From the NCBI GenBank assembly GCA_035319125.1, contig DATHDG010000011.1:1-64000 (forward strand): a stretch of DNA of 64,000 bases, given 5' to 3'. Below the pieces are notes generated by a model. It saw only the letters and a program-made list of their open reading frames with translations, searched no databases and had not been told where the DNA came from. The stretch is from Fen-1308 sp035319125. Its GTDB lineage: Bacteria > Nitrospirota > Thermodesulfovibrionia > Thermodesulfovibrionales > Dissulfurispiraceae. A program made the position numbers and the translations under genes. Positions 25,439-34,044 of this stretch are shown here, piece by piece (position 1 is the first letter of the stretch; every line of letters starts with the position of its first letter).

Positions 25439-25805
25439 TATGTACCTCCAAGGTGCAAGTCTGCATTATTGAAGCAAAGGTAACGTTGCCTTTTTAACCG
25501 AGCATATCTTTAATAGCTCAACGGATCTTTCAATATCCTCAGCGTATTTTCACGCTATCAGTCCTGACCGCATCAAATTGCAGTCTTCATCAAGCGCTTT
25601 AGATTAATTGTAACCTTATATTAATTGCCTGAATAGGTGGTCCGGTATGATTTGAGTCATACTCTATGAAATTGTTTTACTGCGGCGCTATAACTGTTTG
25701 ATAGGCACAATTTTGCAGACATGATCATTATGAGTAAATGAACCCATGCAGTGGATGAATTAGGGATATGGAGAAGGTTGCTTGTTTGTGCATAACTGCT
25801 TATAT
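25439..25805. other. intergenic region with a palindrome
   Basis: Contains AAAGGTAAC next to GTTGCCTTT (25476-25493), a near-perfect 18-bp palindrome followed by TT, 38-55 bp upstream of the CBS gene start. It may be an operator for the CBS/HPP pair. The rest is unremarkable AT-rich DNA. Confidence 0.4.
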
Positions 25806-26762
25806 TTAAATTCTATGCAGCGTAAGTGTTTCAAGTTGAGGCAAGATAGCGATAAACGCATCAACCACATTGGGATCAAAATGCTTACCAGCATTCTCCA
25901 TGATGTGTGATCTCGCTTCCGCGGGGGAGACCCCTTTCCGGTATGGGCGGTCAGACATTAATGCATCATATACATCAGCAACAGTGATTATCCTTGCCCC
26001 TAATGGTATTTCTTCACCCGCCAATTTATGATATCCGGTTCCATCAAATTGTTCGTGATGATAGATTATGTACGGCAAAATTTGCTTTACTTTTCCACCA
26101 ACCGGCTCAATCAGCTCGGCTCCACGCATGGTATGCGTTTGTATCTGCCTGCGCTCATCTTCAGTCAGTCCACCTATTTTCTGCAGAACTTCGTTACTGA
26201 CTCCCAGCTTGCCGAGATCATGAAGCAATGCGGCGGCTCGAATGTTTTCAATTTCAGCATTGTGGCGTTTCATTGCTCTCGCTATCATTACGGCTATTGT
26301 AGATACCCTGTTAGAATGGCTTTGAGTCTCATGATCTACTGAATCAATAATTAAAGACAACATCTCCATTATCCCACTGTAGGTTTTTTTTATTTCCTGG
26401 AGGGCCTGCTCTTTTCTGTCATACAGATGTCCTATGCAATAACCGGTTATTATAAGAAATCCGCCCCAAGTGCCTATGTCAAGCCATTTTAGCAACGGGT
26501 CTTTGGATACAATGAGAAAATTATCCGGATATCCCAACGACACAAGCGAAATCAGGAGGACTGAAAATGTCGCGGCCAGAGTTGCATATCTCTTGCCAAA
26601 ATAGAAGGCCCCTATGATTACGGGTAGATAGAAGAAGTTTAGAAAAGCACGCTGGTCTGAGACAAAGAAAAAGATAAAACCTGTAATTGCAACCAGAAGA
26701 AAAACTATAACAAGCTCTTTATCAACTCTAAAGTAAGCAGCTATCTTCTTCTTTATTGCCAT
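25806..26762 (-). CDS. membrane-bound HD-GYP domain protein
   Basis: 318 residues. Residues 18-115 contain several hydrophobic spans (VIFLLVAITGFIFFFVS, FFYLPVIIGAFYFGKRY, FSVLLISLVSLGY, WGGFLIITGYCIGHLY) forming a membrane sensor domain. Then an HD-GYP domain follows with ALLHDLGKLG, IYHHEQFDGTGYHKLAG and VADVYDALMSDRPYRKG. The GYP triplet is GYH here, so the signature differs at the proline; the metal-binding HD and HH residues are intact. It is probably a c-di-GMP phosphodiesterase responding to a membrane or periplasmic signal. Confidence 0.88.
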   Translation of the reverse strand: MAIKKKIAAYFRVDKELVIVFLLVAITGFIFFFVSDQRAFLNFFYLPVIIGAFYFGKRYATLAATFSVLLISLVSLGYPDNFLIVSKDPLLKWLDIGTWGGFLIITGYCIGHLYDRKEQALQEIKKTYSGIMEMLSLIIDSVDHETQSHSNRVSTIAVMIARAMKRHNAEIENIRAAALLHDLGKLGVSNEVLQKIGGLTEDERRQIQTHTMRGAELIEPVGGKVKQILPYIIYHHEQFDGTGYHKLAGEEIPLGARIITVADVYDALMSDRPYRKGVSPAEARSHIMENAGKHFDPNVVDAFIAILPQLETLTLHRI

Positions 26763-26920
26763 GACAAGGATTCCTATCTGGTAGCTTCGATGCTGTGACT
26801 ATACATGTTTATATTATCGCCTGCGTTGCAAATTTCTTTACCTTATTGCTGCAATAAATGACTGTCGATTTGAAATTCAATATAACTTTTACGCATCACT
26901 TTGCGTGATCCATTTTACAA

Positions 26921-27265
26921 TTATGAGGCCTTTCGCGACGGAAGGTCATCATCGGCCATCGCACCCGATTCTGTTTGTATAAACTTGATGCCCATCAATT
27001 TCTTTTGGTCATCTCTCCAGACGATCTTGCCCGAAACTGCAGGATCTATGAAATGTATTATCGATCCTATGCCGAGTCTAATGTCACAGTTTATTTTCAT
27101 TCCGGAAATCGATGCATCAACAATCATGGCCCCGAACTTGCGATTACAAAAAATGAATTCCGTATGGGTGCCGGATATAATTCTGGCGTCTCTCCGCCTG
27201 CCTTTTTCCTCGTGTTCACTGTCGTGGACGAAAAGATCTTTGACCAGACTAAATGGATTTTTCAT
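26921..27265 (-). CDS. PilZ-domain c-di-GMP receptor
   Basis: 114 residues forming essentially one PilZ domain. GRRRDAR carries the RxxxR switch and VDASISGMKINCD matches the D/N-x-S-x-x-G motif; both bind c-di-GMP. GSIIHFI and GKIVWRDDQKKLMGIKF are the barrel strands. No effector domain is attached. It lies 158 bp upstream of the membrane HD-GYP gene on the same strand and may be co-transcribed with it. Confidence 0.88.
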   Translation of the reverse strand: MKNPFSLVKDLFVHDSEHEEKGRRRDARIISGTHTEFIFCNRKFGAMIVDASISGMKINCDIRLGIGSIIHFIDPAVSGKIVWRDDQKKLMGIKFIQTESGAMADDDLPSRKAS

Positions 27266-27549
27266 ACATGTGCCTCCAGCAGTATTTGTTGAATATCATT
27301 ATCCCAATCTCACATTAAAGTGATATTTTCAGTTGTTTTCTCGCCTTTAAAAGTGAACCCTTTATATATCTATTCTCAAATTATAAATTAAAGAAATGGC
27401 AGAAAATCACTTTTTATAACGATTATGCAATCAATTTGCAAATAACGTGATACCTATCACAAAACTGCGGATCAAAGTAACAATGCCGCTGTACATAACA
27501 GCATCCCAATGTCCCACTTCGCTAAAACCATGCTGCATATTAACTACAA

Positions 27550-27794
27550 GCCTCCCCTATATCAGCCATGGCAAGTGTTGATGAAAAGCGGTGGGGAAGG
27601 TGACGCATTTTATACGATTGCGCCAATTATTTATCATGTCCGATATTTATTATCTATCGGATGTGAATGGGGGCGACGAGTGGTATTTGGCCACTAAAAG
27701 GTTTAACAACCTTTCCCTCGCACTTGAGGACGTCGCCATGTTTAATGCTACCTTAAACACCAAGTCATAACCATTACCCTTAACGGGTATTTTT
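27550..27794 (+). ncRNA. candidate structured RNA with four-way junction and terminator
   Basis: No protein gene lies here, but the DNA is densely self-complementary. A hairpin at 27551-27600 (CCTCCCC with GGGGAAGG, one bulge) comes first. At 27635-27665 CATGTCCGATA pairs with TATCGGATGTG. Next is a closed junction: P1 27672-27678/27731-27737 (GGCGACG/CGTCGCC) encloses P2 27680-27683/27691-27694 (GTGG/CCAC), P3 27697-27703/27708-27714 (AAAGGTT/AACCTTT) and P4 27716-27719/27726-27729 (CCTC/GAGG), with one- or two-base linkers. A short stem (27775-27789) followed by five Ts ends it. This is not a tRNA and matches no riboswitch consensus I know. Found by eye, without folding software. Confidence 0.4.
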
Positions 27795-28060
27795 GGGGTA
27801 TATATATACAACTAAAAACTGTGAGGCATTACGGCCACTTGAATGGATTATGTGCAAGACGCAAAATGATGATGCGCCCTTTGATAGATTAGTAGTTTTA
27901 ATCTAAATATTGCAGCAGGAAATATTAAAATACGCATGAATTGTTATAATCACATTGAGTTTAGCAATGCTTGACCGCTTCACTAATATTGATTGGCGAT
28001 GCTTACCCTCAATGACTTGAGGAATTATTAATGAATTGAGACGAAGGAAATAACGAGATC

Positions 28061-28516
28061 ATGAGCTATGTGGATAAGCACCTGTTGAGGGATGAAATGG
28101 TTCTGTATCGCACGCAGCTGCACTGGAAGGTTTATGCTATTCCCGTCATTTGCGCTGCTATAACCCTCGGGATACTTGTAATTGTAATAAATAAGGCTGG
28201 ATATAGTTATTTTGAAGTGTTTTTTCTTATTCCGGCTACTGTCCTTTTTATTAGTGCCTATCTAACGCGGTCATCGTCGGAGTTTGCCGTAACTAATAGA
28301 AGGGTAATGATGAAGACCGGCGTCATCCGCACAGCTTCCCTCGAGATTTTATTGAACAAAGTCGAGGCAATATCAGTAAATCAAAATCTTCTTGGGAAAA
28401 TATTGAATTATGGCGATATTGTGATAACCGGAAGTGGTGGTACGAAAGAATTATATAGAGGGATCGAGGGACCACTGGGACTTAGAAACGCTGTACAAGA
28501 AGCAACACCGGCATAG
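28061..28516 (+). CDS. bacterial PH-domain membrane protein (YdbS/DUF304-like)
   Basis: 151 residues. Two membrane spans (about 28-45 and 51-68) are followed by a bPH2 domain: SEFAVTNRRVMMKTGVIRTA, EILLNKVEAISVNQNLLGKI and YGDIVITGSGGTKE are the typical strands. These small proteins are membrane-associated and of uncertain role (stress, envelope). The ATG is preceded by GACGAAGGAAATAACGAG. It is the first plus-strand gene after the candidate structured RNA, about 265 bp downstream of its terminator. Confidence 0.85.
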   Translation: MSYVDKHLLRDEMVLYRTQLHWKVYAIPVICAAITLGILVIVINKAGYSYFEVFFLIPATVLFISAYLTRSSSEFAVTNRRVMMKTGVIRTASLEILLNKVEAISVNQNLLGKILNYGDIVITGSGGTKELYRGIEGPLGLRNAVQEATPA

Positions 28517-28728
28517 TGACTGTCAGCAATATATGTCGGCTAAGTGTAATCGACGCATCTCACAAAACATTTTTGCGACAGCGGTTGTGAATGCTTTGAA
28601 GAGCTTGCCTGATTTTTAAGACTGCACTTATCAGGGCAGCCATTTACATGTTGATTAAAAGCGAGAAAAAACACGCTAGTGTTCCAAGCCAATCTGAATT
28701 TTAACCACCAATAGAATGATCAGTGATC

Positions 28729-29136
28729 TTATTTTATGCCTTTTTCATTCAGATAAGGACCATATTTTTTATCTAAGCCACTAATGTGGTTTAGCAGCCA
28801 GTCTTTCAAGAAAGACATTATCTCCACGCCCATGACCATTTGACCGGAATGATATTTGTTCTGATAATCCTGCACTTTCTTGACAAGATCTTCATGCTGA
28901 CTCTTTTGGTTGGCATACCCGGGATAGCCGCTATTTTTCATTAATGCCTCTTCGGCTGAAAAATGTGTAATTGTGTAATCGACTAGTCCTTTTAAAATTT
29001 TCTCCATTACGTCTTTACTCTTGCCGGTTTTCATTGAGTCATTTAATTCATTGATGATGCTAACCAACTTCTTATGCTGATCATCCATAGCTTTAACGTT
29101 AACGCTATAATTGTCGGACCAATCAATCAGTGCCAT
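28729..29136 (-). CDS. bacteriohaemerythrin
   Basis: 135 residues, the single-domain length. The di-iron ligands are visible in order: His in DDQHKKL, His and Glu in THFSAEEALM, His in KSQHEDL, and His/Asp in NHISGLDKKYGPYL. It binds O2 reversibly and serves for oxygen delivery or scavenging, or NO handling, in the cytoplasm. AAGGAGG lies four bases before the ATG. Single gene with a palindrome just upstream. It fits with other oxygen-handling genes of the window. Confidence 0.95.
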   Translation of the reverse strand: MALIDWSDNYSVNVKAMDDQHKKLVSIINELNDSMKTGKSKDVMEKILKGLVDYTITHFSAEEALMKNSGYPGYANQKSQHEDLVKKVQDYQNKYHSGQMVMGVEIMSFLKDWLLNHISGLDKKYGPYLNEKGIK

Positions 29137-29153
29137 ATGTCCTCCTTATTTTC

Positions 29154-29168
29154 CCGGAATAATTCCGG
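29154..29168. promoter_or_regulatory. palindrome upstream of bacteriohaemerythrin
   Basis: CCGGAAT and ATTCCGG are exact 7-bp inverted repeats around one A, starting 18 bp upstream of the haemerythrin start codon and just outside its ribosome binding site. The position suits an operator or a 5' leader hairpin. Confidence 0.35.
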
Positions 29169-29916
29169 ATTATTGATCTACTAAGCTAGCCGCTGAAAGT
29201 AAATACCCTATGTGATCCACGATACTATCTTCGGTTATCGGAGGATTTAGAACTTAGTTTATACCCATACATACCATGAACTATAAGCATCATTTTGGGC
29301 TAGATCGATTGCCTAGTATCTTGCCTTCCATGACTTTACAGCTATCATCAGAGCTGAACACAGGAGCGCTAATCAGCTCCACGAATCCATAGCTGAGGTG
29401 CTCATTTAACGCTTCGCAGGATAGTAGCATCACCGTTGACCGAACCCACTATGTTTACAGAGCTTGCAGGAACGGGTTTGCTCCGATTTCAATAAATATC
29501 TTCGCAGGCATCTTATGCCATGTAATGCCGATATAAATTAGGGTTCAATATCACCCGCGTATCTTTCATAGCGTTACCTTGTCGCATAGACCCGGCGCCT
29601 GATTATTTAATGTCAGTCTGACTTGATTTCATTATATCATGGTTATACGTACAGTCTAAAACTTCAAGTTACGAAGTTAAATTCACCAGATTGTGACTGA
29701 GCTATGTATCGCTGCCGATATTTTTGAACTTTTTATCTTCATTAGTAACATATGAGCACTATGAAATCATTTCGGACAAAATATATATAGTTATATGTTC
29801 ATGCCACGCATAGACAAGATCTTGAACAGCTACATAATATGTATAATGAATTCATTTGAAATGATACATAGCTGAAGCAAACTGTCATCAATAGTCATAG
29901 TCGCCATGAACCTGAT
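29169..29916. other. long intergenic region, nothing recognised
   Basis: About 750 bp between two divergent genes. No supported ORF, RNA or repeat. Local AT richness near 29760-29860, including TATAAT-like words, may be the hydrolase promoter. Confidence 0.4.
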
Positions 29917-30696
29917 GTGGACATGCAACAAATAACGTTACGAAATGACATTAAGATAAATTTTGTGATGCAGGGAGATAAATCTGGCATCCCGGTAATC
30001 TTTTTGCATGGATATGTCGATTCATGGCGCTCATACGTCGGGGTGCTGTCGGAATTTTCACGAACGCGTTGCGCAGTTGCCTTGGATCTCAGGGGGCATG
30101 GGGATTCCGACAAGCCTAGGCGTAATTACAGCATAGAGGATTTTATGCAGGACATAATTATGTTTATGGATGCCCTTGGCTATAAAAGAGCAGATATCGT
30201 CGGCCATTCCATGGGGAGTTTTATAGCTCAAGCACTAGCAGCAAACTACCCTGAGTATGTAGAGCGATTGGTACTAATCAGTTCTGCTCCATCGGCTCGT
30301 AATAACACACTGCTTAAAGCAGTATGGCCGATTGTTGAGGCTCTGCAGGACCCTATCGACCGGAATTTTGTCGCTGATTTTCAAACGCCTTCAGTACCGC
30401 TTGCCAAGGTAATCATGGACATGATAATTTCTGAGAGCATGAAAGTCCCGGCCCATGTATGGAAGGCTGCTTTGTCGGGGCTTCTTGAGGCAGACCATAT
30501 TGCTATTTTGCACAAGATCGCTGCTCATACGCTTATCCTTTGGGGAAACAAGGACGAAATATTTACTCGAAGTGAGCAGGATGCTCTTTTATCTCAAATA
30601 CGATATTCAAGCCTGAAAGAGTATGACGGCGGTCATGCACTTCACTGGGAAAAACCGAAGGAGATTGCAGCCGATATAAAAGCTTTCTTGATCTAA
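29917..30696 (+). CDS. alpha/beta-hydrolase
   Basis: 259 residues of the alpha/beta-hydrolase fold. IFLHGYVDSW gives the oxyanion HG motif, GHSMGSF holds the nucleophilic Ser, WGNKDEIF the acid Asp and GGHALHWEKP the His. The sequence LDLRGHGDSDKP is standard for esterase, epoxide-hydrolase or C-C hydrolase-like members. Cytoplasmic, no signal peptide. An aldo/keto reductase and a tandem nitroreductase follow on the same strand, so a small-molecule conversion pathway is possible. Substrate unknown. Confidence 0.88.
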   Translation: MDMQQITLRNDIKINFVMQGDKSGIPVIFLHGYVDSWRSYVGVLSEFSRTRCAVALDLRGHGDSDKPRRNYSIEDFMQDIIMFMDALGYKRADIVGHSMGSFIAQALAANYPEYVERLVLISSAPSARNNTLLKAVWPIVEALQDPIDRNFVADFQTPSVPLAKVIMDMIISESMKVPAHVWKAALSGLLEADHIAILHKIAAHTLILWGNKDEIFTRSEQDALLSQIRYSSLKEYDGGHALHWEKPKEIAADIKAFLI

Positions 30697-30780
30697 GCGG
30701 GAAGTTGGCACATTATGAACATCCAGAAAATCTTAGTGCTCTTTGGGGATTTGCCGGCATATTCTTATACTTGACTATAA

Positions 30781-31611
30781 ATGATCCCAAGACGACAACT
30801 GGGTAAAACAGGTGAAGATGTAACTATATTAGGCTTAGGCGGTGAAGGTGTGTTGCGCACTTATAACCGCGATTCAGAAGCTTATTCGCTTATTAATCGT
30901 GCAATTGATCTAGGCATAAATTATTTTGACTCTGCCAAGGCATATGCGGGCTGCGAGTCATATCACGGTGATGCCTTGCGTGAGCGGCGGAATGAGATAT
31001 TCCTTGCTGGAAAGTCCCATGAGAGAGCCAGGCAAGGAGCTCTCAACCATCTATATGACACCCTTTCAACAATGAAAACAGACCGCCTCGATCTTTGGCA
31101 GATGCATGATATGCGGACGGAACAAGACATTGCAGAGGTTTGTGCTCAGCGAGGTGCCTTGGAGGCATTCAGGGAGGCTAAGGAAAAGGGACTTGTACGG
31201 TTTATAGGTGTAACCGGGCATCAAGATCCGGTTATCTTGCGGCGCTGCATTGATATGGCTGATTTCGATACAGTATTAATGCCGGTTAATCCTGCAGAGC
31301 CTCATTACCAGAGCTTTATGACTGAACTTCTGCCATATGCGCTGTCCAAAGGGCTTGGAATAATTGCGATGAAGATCTATTTTAGAGGACTTGCAGCAAG
31401 AATCCCGGGTTATGACGGTATGGAACCATTTTACCGATTTGCATTATCGCATCCGGTTTCCTTGGGTGTTATAGGTTGCGAAAATATTTCGCAGCTTGAA
31501 TTGAATGTGAGTTATGCAGAGTCCTATTCGGAGATGAATAAAGAAGAAATGGACTTTCTGATTTCTTTAGTAGAACCCTACGCGCGCAATCTTATGTACT
31601 ATAAGCCATGA
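30781..31611 (+). CDS. aldo/keto reductase
   Basis: 276 residues of the AKR TIM-barrel family. The start RRQLGKTGEDVTILGLGGEG is the usual first strand. The catalytic tetrad can be read as Asp50 and Tyr55 (YFDSAKAYAG), Lys78 (LAGKSHER) and His109 (LWQMHDM). A C-terminal NADPH-site segment (LGVIGCENISQLELNV) follows. It is closer to the Tas/YhdN or 4Fe-4S-type AKRs than to sugar reductases, though no ferredoxin domain is attached. It sits 13-85 bp from its neighbours and is probably in one operon with the hydrolase and the nitroreductase-like gene. Confidence 0.9.
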   Translation: MIPRRQLGKTGEDVTILGLGGEGVLRTYNRDSEAYSLINRAIDLGINYFDSAKAYAGCESYHGDALRERRNEIFLAGKSHERARQGALNHLYDTLSTMKTDRLDLWQMHDMRTEQDIAEVCAQRGALEAFREAKEKGLVRFIGVTGHQDPVILRRCIDMADFDTVLMPVNPAEPHYQSFMTELLPYALSKGLGIIAMKIYFRGLAARIPGYDGMEPFYRFALSHPVSLGVIGCENISQLELNVSYAESYSEMNKEEMDFLISLVEPYARNLMYYKP

Positions 31612-31627
31612 TGCGACGAGATCGTTG

Positions 31628-33259
31628 ATGAAAATTCAGGCGGAGACAGTTTTTCGCTACCATGAGGAGACAAAACACCACCCTCGTCGCTATGCAAGAG
31701 CCGCTGGTTATATGGATTGGGCAAATGAGCCGCATCCTTTTAGGGTTTATCATGGCTCCACGCTCATTCCGTTGCCATTTACCCAAAGTGATCCTGATGC
31801 TGAATATATCGATCTTCTTGAACGGAAGCGCAATATATTACAGCCGGTCTCATTAGAAAGCATATCTAAGTTTTTGGAATTATCGCTCGGACTGTCGGCA
31901 TGGAAGGCTTTTGGTGAAAGCTCGTGGGCCTTGAGAATGAATCCGTCAAGTGGAAATCTTCACCCAACCGAGGCGCATCTAATTCTGCCGCCGCTTTCCG
32001 ATGTCAATAACTGTGCGGGAATATATCACTACAATCCATATTTTCATGCGATAGAGCAGAGGGCACTTATAGAAAACGCCCTGTGGTCATACATAACTAA
32101 ACTTTGTGGAGCAGAAGGATTTTTTATTGGCCTGAGCACTATTTACTGGAGGGAATCCTGGAAGTACGGCGAGCGTGCTTTCAGGTATTGCAACCTCGAC
32201 ATAGGCCATGCGATGGCGTGTTTAAGCATTGCAGGTAATCTGCTCGGCTGGAAGGTTACGTATCTCGATTATTTGTCAAGCAACGATATCGAGACAATGC
32301 TTGGTTTTCAAAAAACAGAGTGGCCTGAGTTTGAGCGAGAAAGGCCTGAGATGATCTGTTTCGTCAATCGTGGAACTGCAGATACGACTCATTCAGGATT
32401 GACTGAGGGCATTGTTGGAATGTTTGAATCCATTCGCTATGACGGCAAGCCTAACCGCCTGAGCGCAGAGCATCAGGATTGGCGCATCGTCGAGGAAGTA
32501 TCATCGGCAACTGAAAAACCACGGACCAGTTCTAGTCATTATAATTTTTCCTGCACTCTTTCATTCGCTGCAGGCAGCCGGTCAATCAAGGCGGTGGATA
32601 TTATACGAAAGAGAAGAAGCGCGACAGCATTTGATACTATTACTGCTTTATCCAAGAAAGATTTTATCGCAATACTTGATATGACTGTACCGAGGCACAA
32701 TTGCGCTCCATTTGACATGCGACCTTTTGAGCCTTGTATTGCGCTGTTTATATTTGTTCATAGAATTGATGGACTTGACTCAGGACTTTACTGTCTTGTC
32801 AGGAATAATAATATTATGAGGGATTTGAAGAGAAGCTGCCATTCGGAATTCATATGGCAAAGGGTTGATGGCATGCCGGAATACTTCGATTTCTATTTGC
32901 TCCATCATGGTGATTACCGCGATAAGGCTTCCAATGCCGGATGCTATCAGGAAATCGCTGGTGACGGCATTCTCTCGGCGGCGATGATTGCCAGATTCAG
33001 AAACGATGTCGAATTAAGTCCGCATTACTATAGAAGCTTGCACTGGGAGGCTGGTATGATAGGGCAGATGCTTTATCTGGCCGCTGAGGCTTGCGGCATG
33101 AGGGGGACTGCGATGGGCTGCTTCTTCGATGATATTGTTCACGACATGATCGGACTTTCTGACGATACCTTTCAGGATCTCTATCATTTTTCAATAGGAA
33201 AACAGATTGAGGACAAAAGGCTCACAACTCTGTTGCCGTATTATCATCTGTCACGGTAG
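31628..33259 (+). CDS. SagB/ThcOx-like tandem nitroreductase-family protein
   Basis: 543 residues from the ATG one codon after the in-frame TTG. Two nitroreductase-fold halves: the first (about 60-260) includes SSWALRMNPSSGNLHPTEAH, the FMN-site signature of SagB-type dehydrogenases, and SIYWRE-like substrate loops. The second starts at IIRKRRSATAFDTITALSKK and ends in YLAAEACGMRGTAMGCFFDD. SagB enzymes oxidise azolines to azoles in thiazole/oxazole-modified peptides with a YcaO cyclase, but none is visible nearby. This two-domain form occurs by itself in many bacteria and its function is unknown. Directly behind an aldo/keto reductase. Confidence 0.82.
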   Translation: MKIQAETVFRYHEETKHHPRRYARAAGYMDWANEPHPFRVYHGSTLIPLPFTQSDPDAEYIDLLERKRNILQPVSLESISKFLELSLGLSAWKAFGESSWALRMNPSSGNLHPTEAHLILPPLSDVNNCAGIYHYNPYFHAIEQRALIENALWSYITKLCGAEGFFIGLSTIYWRESWKYGERAFRYCNLDIGHAMACLSIAGNLLGWKVTYLDYLSSNDIETMLGFQKTEWPEFERERPEMICFVNRGTADTTHSGLTEGIVGMFESIRYDGKPNRLSAEHQDWRIVEEVSSATEKPRTSSSHYNFSCTLSFAAGSRSIKAVDIIRKRRSATAFDTITALSKKDFIAILDMTVPRHNCAPFDMRPFEPCIALFIFVHRIDGLDSGLYCLVRNNNIMRDLKRSCHSEFIWQRVDGMPEYFDFYLLHHGDYRDKASNAGCYQEIAGDGILSAAMIARFRNDVELSPHYYRSLHWEAGMIGQMLYLAAEACGMRGTAMGCFFDDIVHDMIGLSDDTFQDLYHFSIGKQIEDKRLTTLLPYYHLSR

Positions 33260-33425
33260 TGGCGCAGACGCTCTTGATGAAATAATATCAACAAACAGAA
33301 TGCTCTATTTTGAAGTGGGTTCCGCAGTCATTGTTTATAACTCAGCCGAATTAGAAATAAAACTCCTTTGATTAAAATGAAAGCAGTAGAATAAATGTTA
33401 AAATGAACATGTAGGCTACACTGAT

Positions 33426-33899
33426 ATGAGTACCCTTATTCACTTGATATATACGTTGCTTTTGGCGCTTTGGGTGGGAGGAATAAGCCTCTTCACTTTT
33501 ATTGTCACTCCTGATATTTTCAGAGCATACAGCAGAGATGCTGCGGGTGAGATAGTAGGCAAGCTCTTTCCAAGCTATTTTCTATTCATGCTGGTGCTGT
33601 CAGTACTTGTACTCTTCATGCTCTTCCCGTGCAGAGTCATTTTGGGGCAATCAGGGTTTCGGTGGTCTCTTGTAGCAGCTGTAATTGCAGTTGTAATTAA
33701 TTTTTTTGTATTTTTTAAACTCCATCCGGAAATCCGGCAGATTAAACAGGAAATTCATTCATTTCAATCATTGCAGACCAATTCTCCTTCCAGAGAAAAA
33801 TTTCGCAAACTCCATGCTGTTAGCATGACTCTGAATCTCATACTGCTGGCTGATGGCGCGGCATTGTTGCTCATTGGAACGGTTATTAGGGATAAATAG
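33426..33899 (+). CDS. DUF4149 membrane protein
   Basis: 157 residues with four hydrophobic spans. IYTLLLALWVGGISLFTFIV and a later KLHAVSMTLNLILLADGAAL match DUF4149, a small membrane family related to eukaryotic TMEM205. The function is unknown. The start is ATG at 33426, with no strong Shine-Dalgarno. Single gene. Confidence 0.82.
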   Translation: MSTLIHLIYTLLLALWVGGISLFTFIVTPDIFRAYSRDAAGEIVGKLFPSYFLFMLVLSVLVLFMLFPCRVILGQSGFRWSLVAAVIAVVINFFVFFKLHPEIRQIKQEIHSFQSLQTNSPSREKFRKLHAVSMTLNLILLADGAALLLIGTVIRDK

Positions 33900-34044
33900 T
33901 CATTTTCGGAATTAGTTCAGTTATTGCACAGCGAGTAAACAGTCAAGATATTCATAAGGCGATTTGGCATTCATTGATGTTGTCAGAAGAAGATATATTT
34001 ATACTGCCTTGCCGAACTGAAACCTTTGTGCGTAAGTATACGTC

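Noticed and set aside
27509..27697. 62-codon ORF in the structured-RNA region
   Set aside because: No ribosome binding site, no recognisable protein features, and it cuts across the base-paired segments.
27672..27737. tRNA gene (cloverleaf with 7-bp acceptor-like stem)
   Set aside because: The linkers, a 7-bp third stem with a four-base loop, the lack of a TTC-type T-loop and the absence of a discriminator and CCA rule out a tRNA.
31628..33259. RiPP biosynthetic cluster, prompted by the SagB-like protein
   Set aside because: No YcaO, precursor peptide, protease or exporter gene is found within several kb on either side.
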